DNA from: Tubulanus polymorphus
Lineage: Eukaryota; Nemertea; Palaeonemertea; Tubulaniformes; Tubulanidae
DNA: 64,000 nucleotides
Direction of reading: 5' to 3'
Assembly: GCF_964204645.1 (NCBI RefSeq)
Contig: NC_134025.1
Location: 28,054,001 to 28,118,000, forward strand
Positions 1 to 14,724 of the stretch are shown piece after piece. Positions within the stretch are counted from its first letter, which is position 1, and the number at the start of each line of letters is the position of its first letter. The notes beneath the pieces were generated by a model. It was not told the DNA's origin. It did no database searches and was given only the letters and a program-made list of their open reading frames with translations. The position numbers and the translations under genes are program-made.

Positions 1-371
1 TGTATCTAGATACAGCAAAAATAACAAACCTAAATACACTCGTAGCCAGTAAACTCATGTAAGCATAATATCTGCAGAAACCACAAAATGTACATAATAT
101 AATCATAATTAACTAAGGATTAATACCGGGTTGAATATAAGTCAAATAAAAAACATAGGTTACGATTCGAACTGAAGGAGAAAACAAATTTTAATCACGT
201 CGAGATCGTAATTGATTTACGCTCTTTATCTGACTAGTGCTAACATCATACATTTATGTGATATAGATTAAACATGAATAAGTGTTTGATATTTTGTTAA
301 AACAAGTAATCTATGAACATTCATCATATTCGTGCAGTGATATATATATATATATATATTCAAACCCTTAC
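1..371 (-). other. FIG4 intron sequence at left edge
   Basis: This lies downstream of the donor at 371-366 of the last readable FIG4 exon. The C-terminal FIG4 exons were not recognised in these 371 bases and probably lie outside the window. Confidence 0.55.
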
Positions 372-3300
372 CCTGTCTCCTCCTGTCTCCTACCGGGTTG
401 AGCTCGCACCGCAAATGGACTTTCATCAAGAGAATACTTGGGCTTAAAATCCCTAAAAAATTTTCATTGCTTATAATTAGTAACAGTATAAAGAGAATGT
501 TGGGTGTGTTCTATAAACGAGGTCTAGTACTTGACGAGTGAAACAAACCTAATGGAAGACGTCATATGACAGCAATATAGATCTTTCAATGTTGTCAGTT
601 CATACGGTTTATAATAATCCCAGAATTGATTCACTCTTTCATCATCTTTATGCGCGTGAATTAAAAGCTGTACATTTTCTGCGCTCTTGTTGGCTAGAAT
701 CATACATACATACATACATACATACATATAGAAAACTATGATTATTCGATAACAAAAAACTGTTGACCTCTTTACTTAATGAATATGATATCAAAAAGAT
801 AAGAATGGAAATCCATGACCAACAGTTTATTAAGTGCAGCTACATTATACATACTCTCTTCAGCGGACCAAGGCAATGATTCAATTGATTCTTCATCCCA
901 CCATTGTGAATATCTATAAAAATAATCAATTACTTTCTTCGCGATCATTATAGATAAAACTTCAAGCTGGGTGAACACCTAATGCTGCCGGAACTCACAG
1001 TTTTCGAGATTTAGGTAATTTTCCCATGGCTGCAGGATTATGTAAGTAATAATCCGTAGATAATTCCCAGATATTCTGCTTCATATGCTTTGGATCGAAT
1101 ATGCCGAGGAATAAGTTGATCGCTTGTTGTTTGTCAGAGTCTGAAATTTGAAAAAAAAATTTTAGTTTAGTCTTAAAGTTTATTTCTTTGATATGTTTTC
1201 AATTCATTTTGATGCTAATAAATGTTTCTATCACCTCCGAATGTGTTACTGTAATAACGAGACAGCGTTTGCATGATATCTCTTGAATGAGACGTCCACG
1301 GAGCTATTTTTCGATATGTCTGTATTCTATGAACGAGTTGTGAACCTCCGTATTGTAAAGCCAACGTGTCACCTTGATCTTCATATAACTCCTCTAACAT
1401 ACGAACGCAATCAGTGTCGAATTCTAGTGATGGACTTTTCAAAATTCCTAGAGCATGCAACTGAAAGAAAACGTTAAAATCCACACAAGATTTATGATTT
1501 GAAGGTTTTAAAATGATTTTTCATCAATTTATTATTTCATTCAGACAATACGTTCAGCTAACCTGAAATGCCAGAGCACATTTTCCAATCGCAAACTGCG
1601 CTGTATTTGTTCTATCCAAACAATCGACACAATTTGTTCTAATAACACCGTGTTGTCTTCGAATGGTTTCCGAGAATCCTAAACCCGCACATCTGTCAAA
1701 GAGGCATGAAATAATAGTTTATACAAGATTGAAAAACCTCCTTTAATACATACTCTATTCAGTGGATGATACACACTTGAGATTAGGAGAGATTTTCTGA
1801 CAATACAGATCCGGAGATGTGTGAAAGAATCCAACTTTCTTCACACAAATTTCAGCGATATCAGCAAGACGAGACAGAACATTCGCATTTTTACTGAAAT
1901 TGAAATTTTCATTCATAAGAAATTCGTGAAGTCAGATACCAGTACGTCAATAAGCAATGTTTCTAAACAAACCTTTTATTTAGTCTTGCCATATCGAATC
2001 CTATATACTGTATACAATGTTCAGGAGGAAGAAACTGGTTGAGGTATTGTATCGCATTTCTGTATTGTTCAGTCAATGTACTTTCTTGTTTCTTCTTCTC
2101 TCTTTTCTAAAGTTAGCAAGAATATGATATCATTAATAAGATATTCTTTGAAGAGATCGTTGAAGTATTGTGGCAAATGTGGATAAACCTGTAAAATGTA
2201 TCAAAAGCAAGTACCTTGACTAGATTGAGAACAATAATCGGAGCACCATAATTTCTAATGACTTCATTGAAATGTTTGCCAGCGATAACAGCATATGGAT
2301 CACCCAGGTCCACTACACAAAACAATGGTAAACTTAATAACAAATTCAACAATGACATCATCAAGCCAAATTATTGTTTTTTGTTTCATATGTTTTTACT
2401 CACTGACAATAGTAGGTTTTGGCACCATTTTTGATACATCTTGAGACCAGAATAAAGGCACTGAACCTCTCACTTGAACAAACGACGTGAATTTACATTT
2501 ATCAGATATCAACGTGGACGCATCTTGCAAAATTTGTTCTGTTTCAACTTCATTCGCAGTTTGACCCTTTAAAAACATATTGCTTCAAATGAATATGCCT
2601 ATTTTCAGCAATAAGCCATTGGGGAAAAAAACTTAAAAAATTACATTAATATCATGGTATATACATTATATCAATATTATTACCTTGCAGTTAGCCCCTC
2701 TCTTCAAGAATCTAGTGCCAGCAAATAGATTTGATCGACGGGCTATGACAGTTAAATAAAGCGGCTTGTTATACACATTTATATCTGATAACAGTTAAGT
2801 AATCTTAAACAACAGACATGTTTTCATACCGGTACTTCTTTGAAAACAATCTCGTTTAAAGGATACTGGATTGTCCAAAAAATCCATGAATTATGTAGAG
2901 AATCCAATCAGAATGAACTACATTCTCAAAGTTTCTCAACAAGTAATTATTCCAGACAAATTTTCGGTTGGCTTTATTTCTTAAGCCGAATAACATTTCT
3001 GATTCATCTGAAAGAAAAAGAAAAAATTCAAGCTAATAAATTAGGGGATGAAATATGATATCTAAGACGATATTATATACAGTACAAACGAAAAGATTGA
3101 ATACCATGCTTAATGGGACTAGTGACGGGTGACTCAGCTGGGATATCAGAATCTTCGCCCGATAGATCAATGATACTGTCAAAACCTGTGAAACTTTTAC
3201 TAGCATCCTCTATACCACCTCCATCATCTGATTTCACTTTATCATGAACAGCTGGAAAACAATAGACCAGATATTGTTGAGTAAATAATGAAGGATTTAA

Positions 3301-4522
3301 GTATGAAATAAGAGCCATAAATGTATTTAATATACCCGTACCAATATTTTTTTTACTTGTCTGCCATAACTTTAAGAAATCACTGTCTTTTGTTTTAGCG
3401 GAATATTTTTCCGCGAGTCCAGCAGCTGGGGTCATGTTATATTGTAACGTGTGCGTCACATCATAACTATAACTGAAATCATGACAACAAATTGATAATG
3501 CAGCCAGAGATTCAGTTTTAATACATTCACTGTCGCTGACCCACAAGAACCTTTGGATCCACGCCTGCTGGCTATCTTCCTATTAGTAAATAGTACAAAC
3601 CTGTAGTAGAAATTGCTTGACAAATCCACATTTTGAAACATTTTCACATATCTGAAAAAAATGTATGAATTTAATTAAATCAGAGCTTTATATCGGACTG
3701 TATAGTGAGTATGAGAGAACTTACTTTGATTCATCTGGATGATTATATCCAGCTGAATCATTAGGAATGTATACCATACTTGTGTCTTCAATTTTATAGA
3801 TCGTATGAGCACCAATCAAAGCGATCTTCCTACGTTTCGTGATCAGAATAATGTAATATCCTTGTAGAAATCGGACGAACCCTGCGAAAATTAAACAAAA
3901 TTAGTGATCATCGTAATGAAACTTTGATTGGAATGTGTCATTTGTTACACAAGAAATGTAACTTACCGACGATACCAAAAGCTGACACCGTACGGAATAA
4001 TCCGGCTGTCGTCCTCATTTGTTTCGATCGATTTCCGAAATCAATCATCATCAACATATCACGGATTTGTCTTTGCGTATATTCCACGTCATCGTTGACG
4101 ATATTCAAACGTTTCGGTTCAGTGCGATCGATTTTTAATACTCTGAAAACCGTTTCTGTGTTGTTCGATCCAACGATGAAAAATCTCTATTGAGTAAAAA
4201 AAGAAAGAAATATGTAATTATAACTGTCAGTACGAATGATATCACAAAGATGATGAATTCAGGTGTACTGAATCATAATCGATCTCTATAAAAGTGTTGA
4301 GTGACGCCTGAGTTAGGGAGTATGAAGTGAGATCTGAAGGAAAGAGCAAGAAAGAAGCAGCAACCAAAAGGCAAGAAGGTCCAAGGAAACAACTTGAGTT
4401 GAAAGGTTCTCACGTATAATTCTTTATTCAGGCTTAAAAACAAATTGCCAAATTTTACTTACTGCTTTGGTTTCATACAGCACTATTTTCTGAACGGCGT
4501 TGATATAGGGAACTTGATTCAT
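372..4522 (-). CDS. FIG4: Polyphosphoinositide phosphatase FIG4 (Sac domain), 3' end outside window
   Basis: FIG4/Sac3 removes the 5-phosphate from PI(3,5)P2 on endolysosomal membranes and works in a complex with PIKfyve and VAC14. Coding exons on the minus strand, in transcript order: 4463-4522 (ATG at 4522), 3967-4186, 3725-3881, 3601-3651, 3357-3472, 3105-3251, 2867-3007, 2684-2784, 2404-2566, 2215-2312, 1973-2106, 1777-1893, 1563-1692, 1235-1460, about 1000-1150, about 780-925, 549 to about 628, and 372-452. Phases agree across nearly all junctions. The Sac-domain CX5R(T) catalytic motif is intact ([12 protein letters not shown], exon 1563-1692), and the family stretches YYSNTF, INLFLG and YKPYEL are present. 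The last readable exon ([11 protein letters not shown]) ends in a good donor, so the C-terminal tail lies left of base 1. The acceptor near 628 has a poor pyrimidine tract and is the weakest junction. The exon at 3105-3251 is an acidic, divergent loop compared with vertebrate FIG4. Identification is very secure. Confidence 0.93.
701..729. repeat. (CATA)n microsatellite
   Basis: About seven CATA units occur in the FIG4 intron just upstream (in transcript sense) of the exon at 549 to about 628. A (TA)n run also lies at 341-359. Confidence 0.85.
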
Positions 4523-4810
4523 TTTCTATCTGAGCCAAATTATTTGCTAGATTATTGGCTTATTGACAAAATAATATTAACTCGATCGACGACCTTGAGC
4601 CCGTATATCTACCACTGGCTCGGTTTTTTGACCGGTCTGTAGTCCGAGTTCTTTTCCGCAAGTGAATTAACTCTGTGTTTGACCACTAGGTGACGCCAAA
4701 ATTCAGGAAGTCTACTGCGTCGAACTGTCAAAAAATAATTTTTTTTGAGGCCTCCTCAAAAACGCCACCAAAATGCTATTTTGAAGTAATTCACAATCGA
4801 AAACATTAAA
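4523..4810. promoter_or_regulatory. Short divergent promoter between FIG4 and RAB39
   Basis: Only 288 bp separate the FIG4 start codon (minus) from the RAB39 start codon (plus). No open reading frame of note lies here, so both 5' UTRs and both transcription starts must fit in this stretch, unless upstream non-coding exons overlap the neighbour. This fits a bidirectional promoter. I saw no clear TATA box at a plausible place. The role is inferred from geometry alone. Confidence 0.6.
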
Positions 4811-5623
4811 ATGGTCGAACCTATCTTTGATTATCAGTTTAGACTGATACTGATCGGTGATAGTACAGTCGGAAAGTCGTCGTTATTGAAGTATTTTACT
4901 GATGGTAAATTTGCTGAAGTTTGCGACCCAACAGTCGGTGTAGACTTTTTTGCTCGGTTGATAGAACTGAAAAATGGTGTACGAGTGAAGTTACAGTTGT
5001 GGGATACAGCTGGGCAGGAACGATTTAGGTAACCGTCATTCTTCATCAGTGCTGCGCAAGTCAAAATGAGGTTGCAAAGCTTCACCTACCTTTCTTTAAT
5101 TAAATTGTGAATCTTGGAATCAATTGCCTTGTTTCTGCTGAATTAGGCAATGAACTATTATTCTGTAACTTTATTTCTGATCTTCTTTTTCAGATCAATT
5201 ACAAAGTCATATTATCGGAATTCTGTCGGAGCATTGTTAGTTTTTGATATTGCTAAACGTAGCAGTTTTAACCATATCGGGGACTGGTTAACCGAAGCTA
5301 AATTCCATATTGAGCCACACAAAGCTGTTTATTTGATAGTTGGTCATAAAGCTGATATGGAAGATGACCGGAAGGTCACCTACAAGGAGGGTAAAAGTTT
5401 GGCAGAACAGCATGGATTGAGTTACATCGAAACTTCAGCTGTGACGGGCCAAAATGTAGAAGAGTCTTTCTTACGTGTAACTCAAGAGGTTTATGACCTT
5501 ATGGAAGCGGGGAAAATTCAAATCGAAGATGGTTGGGATGGGGTAAAGAATGGTTATTCTAGACCTAGAGAGACATTTCATTTACAAGAAGGTGAACCCG
5601 AAAGTGGAGGTTGTTGTGGATAA
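4811..5623 (+). CDS. RAB39: Ras-related small GTPase Rab39
   Basis: This is a Rab GTPase of the Rab39 subfamily, which acts in late endosome, lysosome and autophagy traffic. Two coding exons, 4811-5028 and 5194-5623, join in phase ([14 protein letters not shown]) to give about 215 residues, close to the family norm. Visible GTPase motifs are the P-loop GDSTVGKS (residues 16-23), DPTVGVDFF (switch I/effector region), WDTAGQERF (switch II), VGHKAD in place of the usual NKxD, and ETSA. The VGHK variant and the late motif [10 protein letters not shown] are typical of Rab39. The protein ends in GGCCG, a two-cysteine geranylgeranylation site. The intron after the WDTAGQERF motif is about 165 bp. 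The start is chosen because it is the first ATG and gives the expected short N-terminus. Confidence 0.95.
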
Positions 5624-7438
5624 GTTTATAGTTTTAAGATTAGTTCAACTGAAGAATCAGATCTTCACTCTTCTTGTGCTATTATGATATTCCTCGATAA
5701 TAATAGTTGTTGTTAATGTAATTGCCAAAATTAATATAAGGATGTTGTCTATTGAGCTATTCATGACTAAACATTGTTTTCACTTGGTTCAGTTCTCGTC
5801 ACATTATCTCAATTATCTCACAAATATGATACCGGTTTGGATTATGCACTTATATTCTGTTAATTTTTCCCATTCAATTTATTATTATTGTCAGCCTTGA
5901 AGATCATTCAAAAAGCTTCCATGCGATGATGCATGTTTCAGCTGCTAAACTTAGCATTATATCAACCGAATTTGCGCTGTGATTTTGATTCCTATCGGTA
6001 GGCAGTGTGTACCCCCTATTTCTTTATATCTTCCACACATTTTAAGTGAATTTTATGGATCTTTTTTTAAGAGATTTCCGGTACCTGGCAATGTTATCTC
6101 AGATCTGATATTTTTTCGTCTTGTGTACATATGTATATATTTGTTTGAATTGCATTTCTAACCTGAACTAAAAACCTGAATTTTAAAAAATACAGAAGGC
6201 TGTATACCTCAGTAGTCCCTCAGTAGTATACCTCAGTAGTTTCAATGTCATAGAATTAAATCAGAGTACCCTTTAGCTCAGTCAAAATTCGATGGTCTCA
6301 ATAATTCCAATGTAAGTAGAGTCTACTGTTTTTATGATATCACTCACAAATTCTTTGTTATCACAATAAGCTGCATTTATAATTATTCACGAGCGATATC
6401 AGAATTTCAAAATAATCTTATAATCTTTCTGATAATAGGAAAATGGAATGTTCAACAGCCTATGAATTATGTTATGGTATTAATTTGTAAATAGAAGTGT
6501 GCTTAACTATTATTTATTTCATGCATTTATTTATTTATAGTCATTGAAGTTGAATTTGAATAAATGCACTATTAGAATATAATGATATTGGCACACTGTG
6601 TAAGATTCATTTGTATATATATATTCATACATATATGTGTATATTATCATAACTTTCAGTACGTTTATTTCAGACTATGCTGATATTTAAAGACTTTTTG
6701 CTAAATTTGATAGATTGCAAGTAATTTTATACTTTAGCTTCTAACGATGTGTTATTTTTTATCATAATCAAAATGTGTTTCTAGTCATAGAAATTATTTT
6801 CCCAATAATGAACAAACAATATTTATAATTTTGGAGTGAAATTTCAGATTAACTTTAGTGACCCATGTTTTATATTATTGGTTATTATTAAAGAAATATT
6901 TCCTTTCTTATCTGAACACGCCAAATGTTTACCGCTAATTTTGTGAAGCTAAACAATAGTCTAATATGAATCAATGCTTCCAATCATGTTCAGCATAATG
7001 GCGTGGGTTTTAACCATTTAATGTCATGTATGAATGGTAATGCTTTTTGACATTAACAGCTTCAAACGCTTGTGTATCATCGATGTGAGGACTTAGATCA
7101 ATTGAAGAAAGTGAAGACACTGATCATTTTAGCTTAGTGTATGATTGATGTTGCTTTGCGTTGTCGAATTGCGAAGTGAGAGATAACAAAATAAAAAGTT
7201 GAATGAATAATTTTGGTTTTCAGCTTATTTGTCTGGACATGGAATTATTCATCTCATTGATTCGATTCGTTTGGCCTGTGTGTGTTATATCGTGCGTAGC
7301 CCGACGGAGCCATCCTACCTTTTCTCCAGGCACTTCGTCACCGAAATTCTCAAGGTCGCTGCCCTTGTTTTGTTCATTTGACAGATATATAAATTTTTTC
7401 GAATCGATGGACCTTCTTTTGTGTTAAATCGATAAGAG
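5624..7438 (+). other. RAB39 3' UTR and spacer before DCAF6
   Basis: No supported gene lies here. The stretch is AT-rich. An AATAAA at 6559-6564 is the best poly(A) signal candidate for RAB39 and would imply a 3' UTR of about 950 bases. A small direct repeat of the decamer CCTCAGTAGT (about three copies) lies at 6204-6240. The right part must hold the DCAF6 promoter and 5' UTR. Confidence 0.6.
6204..6240. repeat. Short tandem repeat, CCTCAGTAGT x3
   Basis: Three near-identical copies of CTCAGTAGT occur in 37 bases within the RAB39 3' UTR. It looks like simple local duplication. Confidence 0.7.
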
Positions 7439-11949
<4,511 letters not shown>

Positions 11950-12964
11950 AAACCTGTATAATTAAAGAAATGCGCAATGTTACTAGTCAGCGTCAGCGAA
12001 TGTAAATATCATGGTAGATAAGTTTTGACCATTGGAGTGGTATTCTCCACTCGGTATTTTCCATGAAAAAATTGTTTTGTTGTTTTTCATAAAATATCAT
12101 CATTATATTGTAAATTTTGTTTGGTCATGTGTAAAAAGGTTATTTTATAGACTGTTGAATTAAAAAGTAGAAATATGTATGTGTTGTAGAACTTAATTCT
12201 TCGATTTAGATTTTCCACTAGTAACATCTGTGGCTTGTTAGAAATGAATTTGAATCACTGGAAAAATCATGCAATTAAAGATAATTATCTCAAAAGTAAT
12301 TATTCCTCGGTCAGAGGTTGTTTCGGAACATCGATAATATATTTAATGCTTATATTGTTAAAAATTATATTAAATTATGTTGTTGTACAAACATTTTACA
12401 GTATTGATTCTGGCCATTAATAAAGGTCTGTTTTATATATCAAATTCATTGTATGAATGTAATGTTTGATGACTTGATCCATACAGTGGAACCTTTTTAC
12501 ATTGAACTTCAGGTTACCAGTAAATAGGTTCATTAAAACCAATTCATTGTATCCAGTACAGTGTGAAATAAGGTTTTCCGATTTGGGACGAAACTCTAGG
12601 TTCATTATAACCGATTAATCATTATATCCGAGATCGTTATAATGAGGTTCCACTGTAGCCCTATCACCCCAGTGACATTACAATCGACTCTTATTATTCG
12701 ATACTACCATATTTACTTTATTAGCATATATACATTATTCATATAAGCTTAACATTTCACATTAGACATAGAGTCATAATAGCAGATTTCTTACATGTGC
12801 AATAGACAAATACAAGTTTACTGGCCTCTGCTGTGTCTAGGATTCGTTATTGAAGTTTTGTTATATACAAGTTAGTTATAATGAAACTCACTGTATGTAA
12901 AGCCATACATACATACATACCGTTGATAAGTTATCTACGCATCTAAGGGAAGTAACAATGTCGT
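11950..12964. other. Convergent 3' UTRs of DCAF6 and IRF
   Basis: This region holds the 3' ends of DCAF6 (plus) and of the IRF gene (minus). AATAAA at 12419-12424 on the plus strand and its complement TTTATT at 12717-12722 are candidate poly(A) signals for the two transcripts. A MITE sits at 12484-12655 between them. A CATA tetranucleotide run lies near 12905-12921. I see no gene. Confidence 0.6.
12484..12655. mobile_element. MITE with TA target duplication (Tc1/mariner-pogo type)
   Basis: The element is 172 bp long. It begins CAGTGGAACCT and ends AGGTTCCACTG, which are perfect inverted repeats at the tips, and is flanked by TA on each side (12482-12483 and 12656-12657). The interior is rich in short CATTATAACC-like motifs in both orientations and has no coding capacity. 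TA duplication with CAGTGGAACC tips is typical of pogo/Tigger-like non-autonomous elements; the family placement is from memory. Confidence 0.8.
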
Positions 12965-14179
12965 TTATGAGAATGAAACATCATACTGTGCATTCATAAA
13001 ATTAGCAAAATCTGTTGTGTTACAGGCTTGTAAGCGTAATTGATCCATCTTACTGGACAGTAGCTTATCAAGATCATCAGGAGATGATAGCTCTACTGAA
13101 TTATTCACTTTCATCGCGACTTCATCAACTAGCAATTTAGCGATCGTGTGGGTTAATTCAGCACAAATAACAGTTTTATCAATTTGCCAGTGGGTGTTCC
13201 ACTTTTGGCCAAATGACAAATACACCAGAGGACTGGGTTTAGGTCCCTGTTGGCTTTGGTATAAACCCAGAGCTCTTTTAAATGATCGAAAGCAAAATAC
13301 TTTAGTCGGTTCGCGTCGGTTTACTGAAGTTGCCTCATTTGTACAGCCTATACCAGCAAAAAAGACCTTACTGCGGCACAAACGATACACAAAGATGTCA
13401 CATGTTTGACTATCAAAACAAACTACTAAACCTCGCCTCAAACCTTCAAGCGCTTTTTTAACATTCTGTAAGCCTGATTCCAACTGTGGGTCTACAATTT
13501 CAGGAATATTTGGCAATATGATACAAACTGCATCAGATGGGCCATATAATTCAGTAGTGTTCTCGGCAGCAAATTCGTTTTCAACTTGAGAACAGATTCT
13601 CCACATATTACCAAAAAGATCCTCTGTCCTAACAGTTCCCCCTTTATACCTGATTTCTAAGGATAGTAAAGATTGGCAGCTTTGAGAGCAACTTTGGTCA
13701 TTAACAATTTGATCATTACTTTGAATTGTAACATTGGTTAATGTTGGATTCCACTCTGCAACAGTTTCAGGGATTGTTACATTATGAGGAGAGTTGCTGT
13801 ACCCTGGCTGAGTTTCCATTGGAATATTTTCTTGCTGATTTTGTTTTTCCTCATCAACGAATCGAAAATATTTGTGCAAATCATCTTCATCTGGTACTGG
13901 TAGTTCTTTGATATATTTGGATTTTCTTATGGCATTTCGAAACCGTGCCTTCATTTCTGAGATATTGATGTCGGAAATGTTCTTAGTTGCTGAACCTTTC
14001 AACAAACACCAATCTTTGAAAACCTTAGCATCTTTTGATTCGTTGTAGTCCGGTCTGCCTGCATGTACCCATCTAATACGAAATATTCTCTGATCTTCAT
14101 CAGACCATTCCAAACTGGGGCCATAGTTTCTGTCACACAATTTTTCTTCCAAAAACTGCACGAGATTTTGACGAGACAT
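12965..14179 (-). CDS. Interferon regulatory factor-like transcription factor, single coding exon
   Basis: The protein is 404 residues and is read without interruption from the ATG at 14179. An acceptor (TTATTTCAG) lies six bases upstream, so a non-coding 5' exon is spliced to it; the in-frame ATG further upstream lies in that intron and is not used. Residues about 5-105 form an IRF winged-helix DNA-binding domain: tryptophans W25, W37 and W57 in EWSDED, RIRWVHAG and DWCLLKG, then a basic helix (MKARFRNAIRKSKYIKEL) and the PDEDDLHKYFRF ending. A Ser/Asn/Gln-rich linker follows. From about residue 180 there is an IRF-association domain (SLEIRYKGGTVRT, GLVVCFDSQTCDIFVYRLCR, VFFAGIG, YLSFGQKW). 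IRFs act in the nucleus on ISRE sites, usually after C-terminal phosphorylation. Which IRF clade it belongs to cannot be told here. The IRF identification rests on both domains and is strong. Confidence 0.88.
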   Translation of the reverse strand: MSRQNLVQFLEEKLCDRNYGPSLEWSDEDQRIFRIRWVHAGRPDYNESKDAKVFKDWCLLKGSATKNISDINISEMKARFRNAIRKSKYIKELPVPDEDDLHKYFRFVDEEKQNQQENIPMETQPGYSNSPHNVTIPETVAEWNPTLTNVTIQSNDQIVNDQSCSQSCQSLLSLEIRYKGGTVRTEDLFGNMWRICSQVENEFAAENTTELYGPSDAVCIILPNIPEIVDPQLESGLQNVKKALEGLRRGLVVCFDSQTCDIFVYRLCRSKVFFAGIGCTNEATSVNRREPTKVFCFRSFKRALGLYQSQQGPKPSPLVYLSFGQKWNTHWQIDKTVICAELTHTIAKLLVDEVAMKVNNSVELSSPDDLDKLLSSKMDQLRLQACNTTDFANFMNAQYDVSFS

Positions 14180-14724
14180 GATTTTCTGAAATAAGAACAA
14201 TAAATCTATCGATTAAAAATCCCGCAGTTTCTTACTTAAAAACACTACCCTCAACAGAATATATCATTACTAGTCAGCCACTGACTCGTCGGTGGCAACG
14301 CAACCTGCCTCGCCTGTGCTTTTAGTTTCACACGATCGCGGGATATTTTTGGTGATGATGGCATGCAGCTTACTCGCCACCAACGTAACTAATTACCCAA
14401 GGCAAATAAATATGAATATAATATTTTGGGTTTCTACTATCATTACCTTTAATTGATATTCAATTGCGTCAGAGGATTCAAACTGCGTCTTCCAACATCG
14501 GTAGCAGGCACTACTATCGGTTTCAGTTCAATGTACGTGGGTTTTCCCATGTTTTTCTTACCAGGTACCGCAATTTTGTCCTAACATCACGTATTGTAAA
14601 CCACGATCGAACTACCTCTCACCAGCGCTCACGAACGGTGTTTAATATCTGCCCTCGAAGAACATCGATGATTCGACTTGGCCCAAATTCGCATGGGATC
14701 CGTTAAATATTGGCCCCTCCGAAG
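14180..14724. promoter_or_regulatory. Divergent intergenic region IRF/CASD1
   Basis: This 545-bp gap lies between the IRF coding start (minus) and the CASD1 coding start (plus). It contains the end of the IRF 5' UTR intron and, somewhere, the first non-coding IRF exon and the CASD1 promoter. An open stretch at 14464-14706 has no recognisable product. The divergent arrangement makes a shared promoter plausible. Confidence 0.45.

Noticed and set aside
13146-13409. Open frame of 87 codons on the plus strand
   Set aside because: It is antisense to the IRF association domain, which has clear family motifs; it is a shadow frame.
14710-14724. Upstream non-ATG start (TTG) for CASD1
   Set aside because: The ATG at 14725 is in frame and gives the expected N-terminus; non-ATG starts are not needed in an animal gene.
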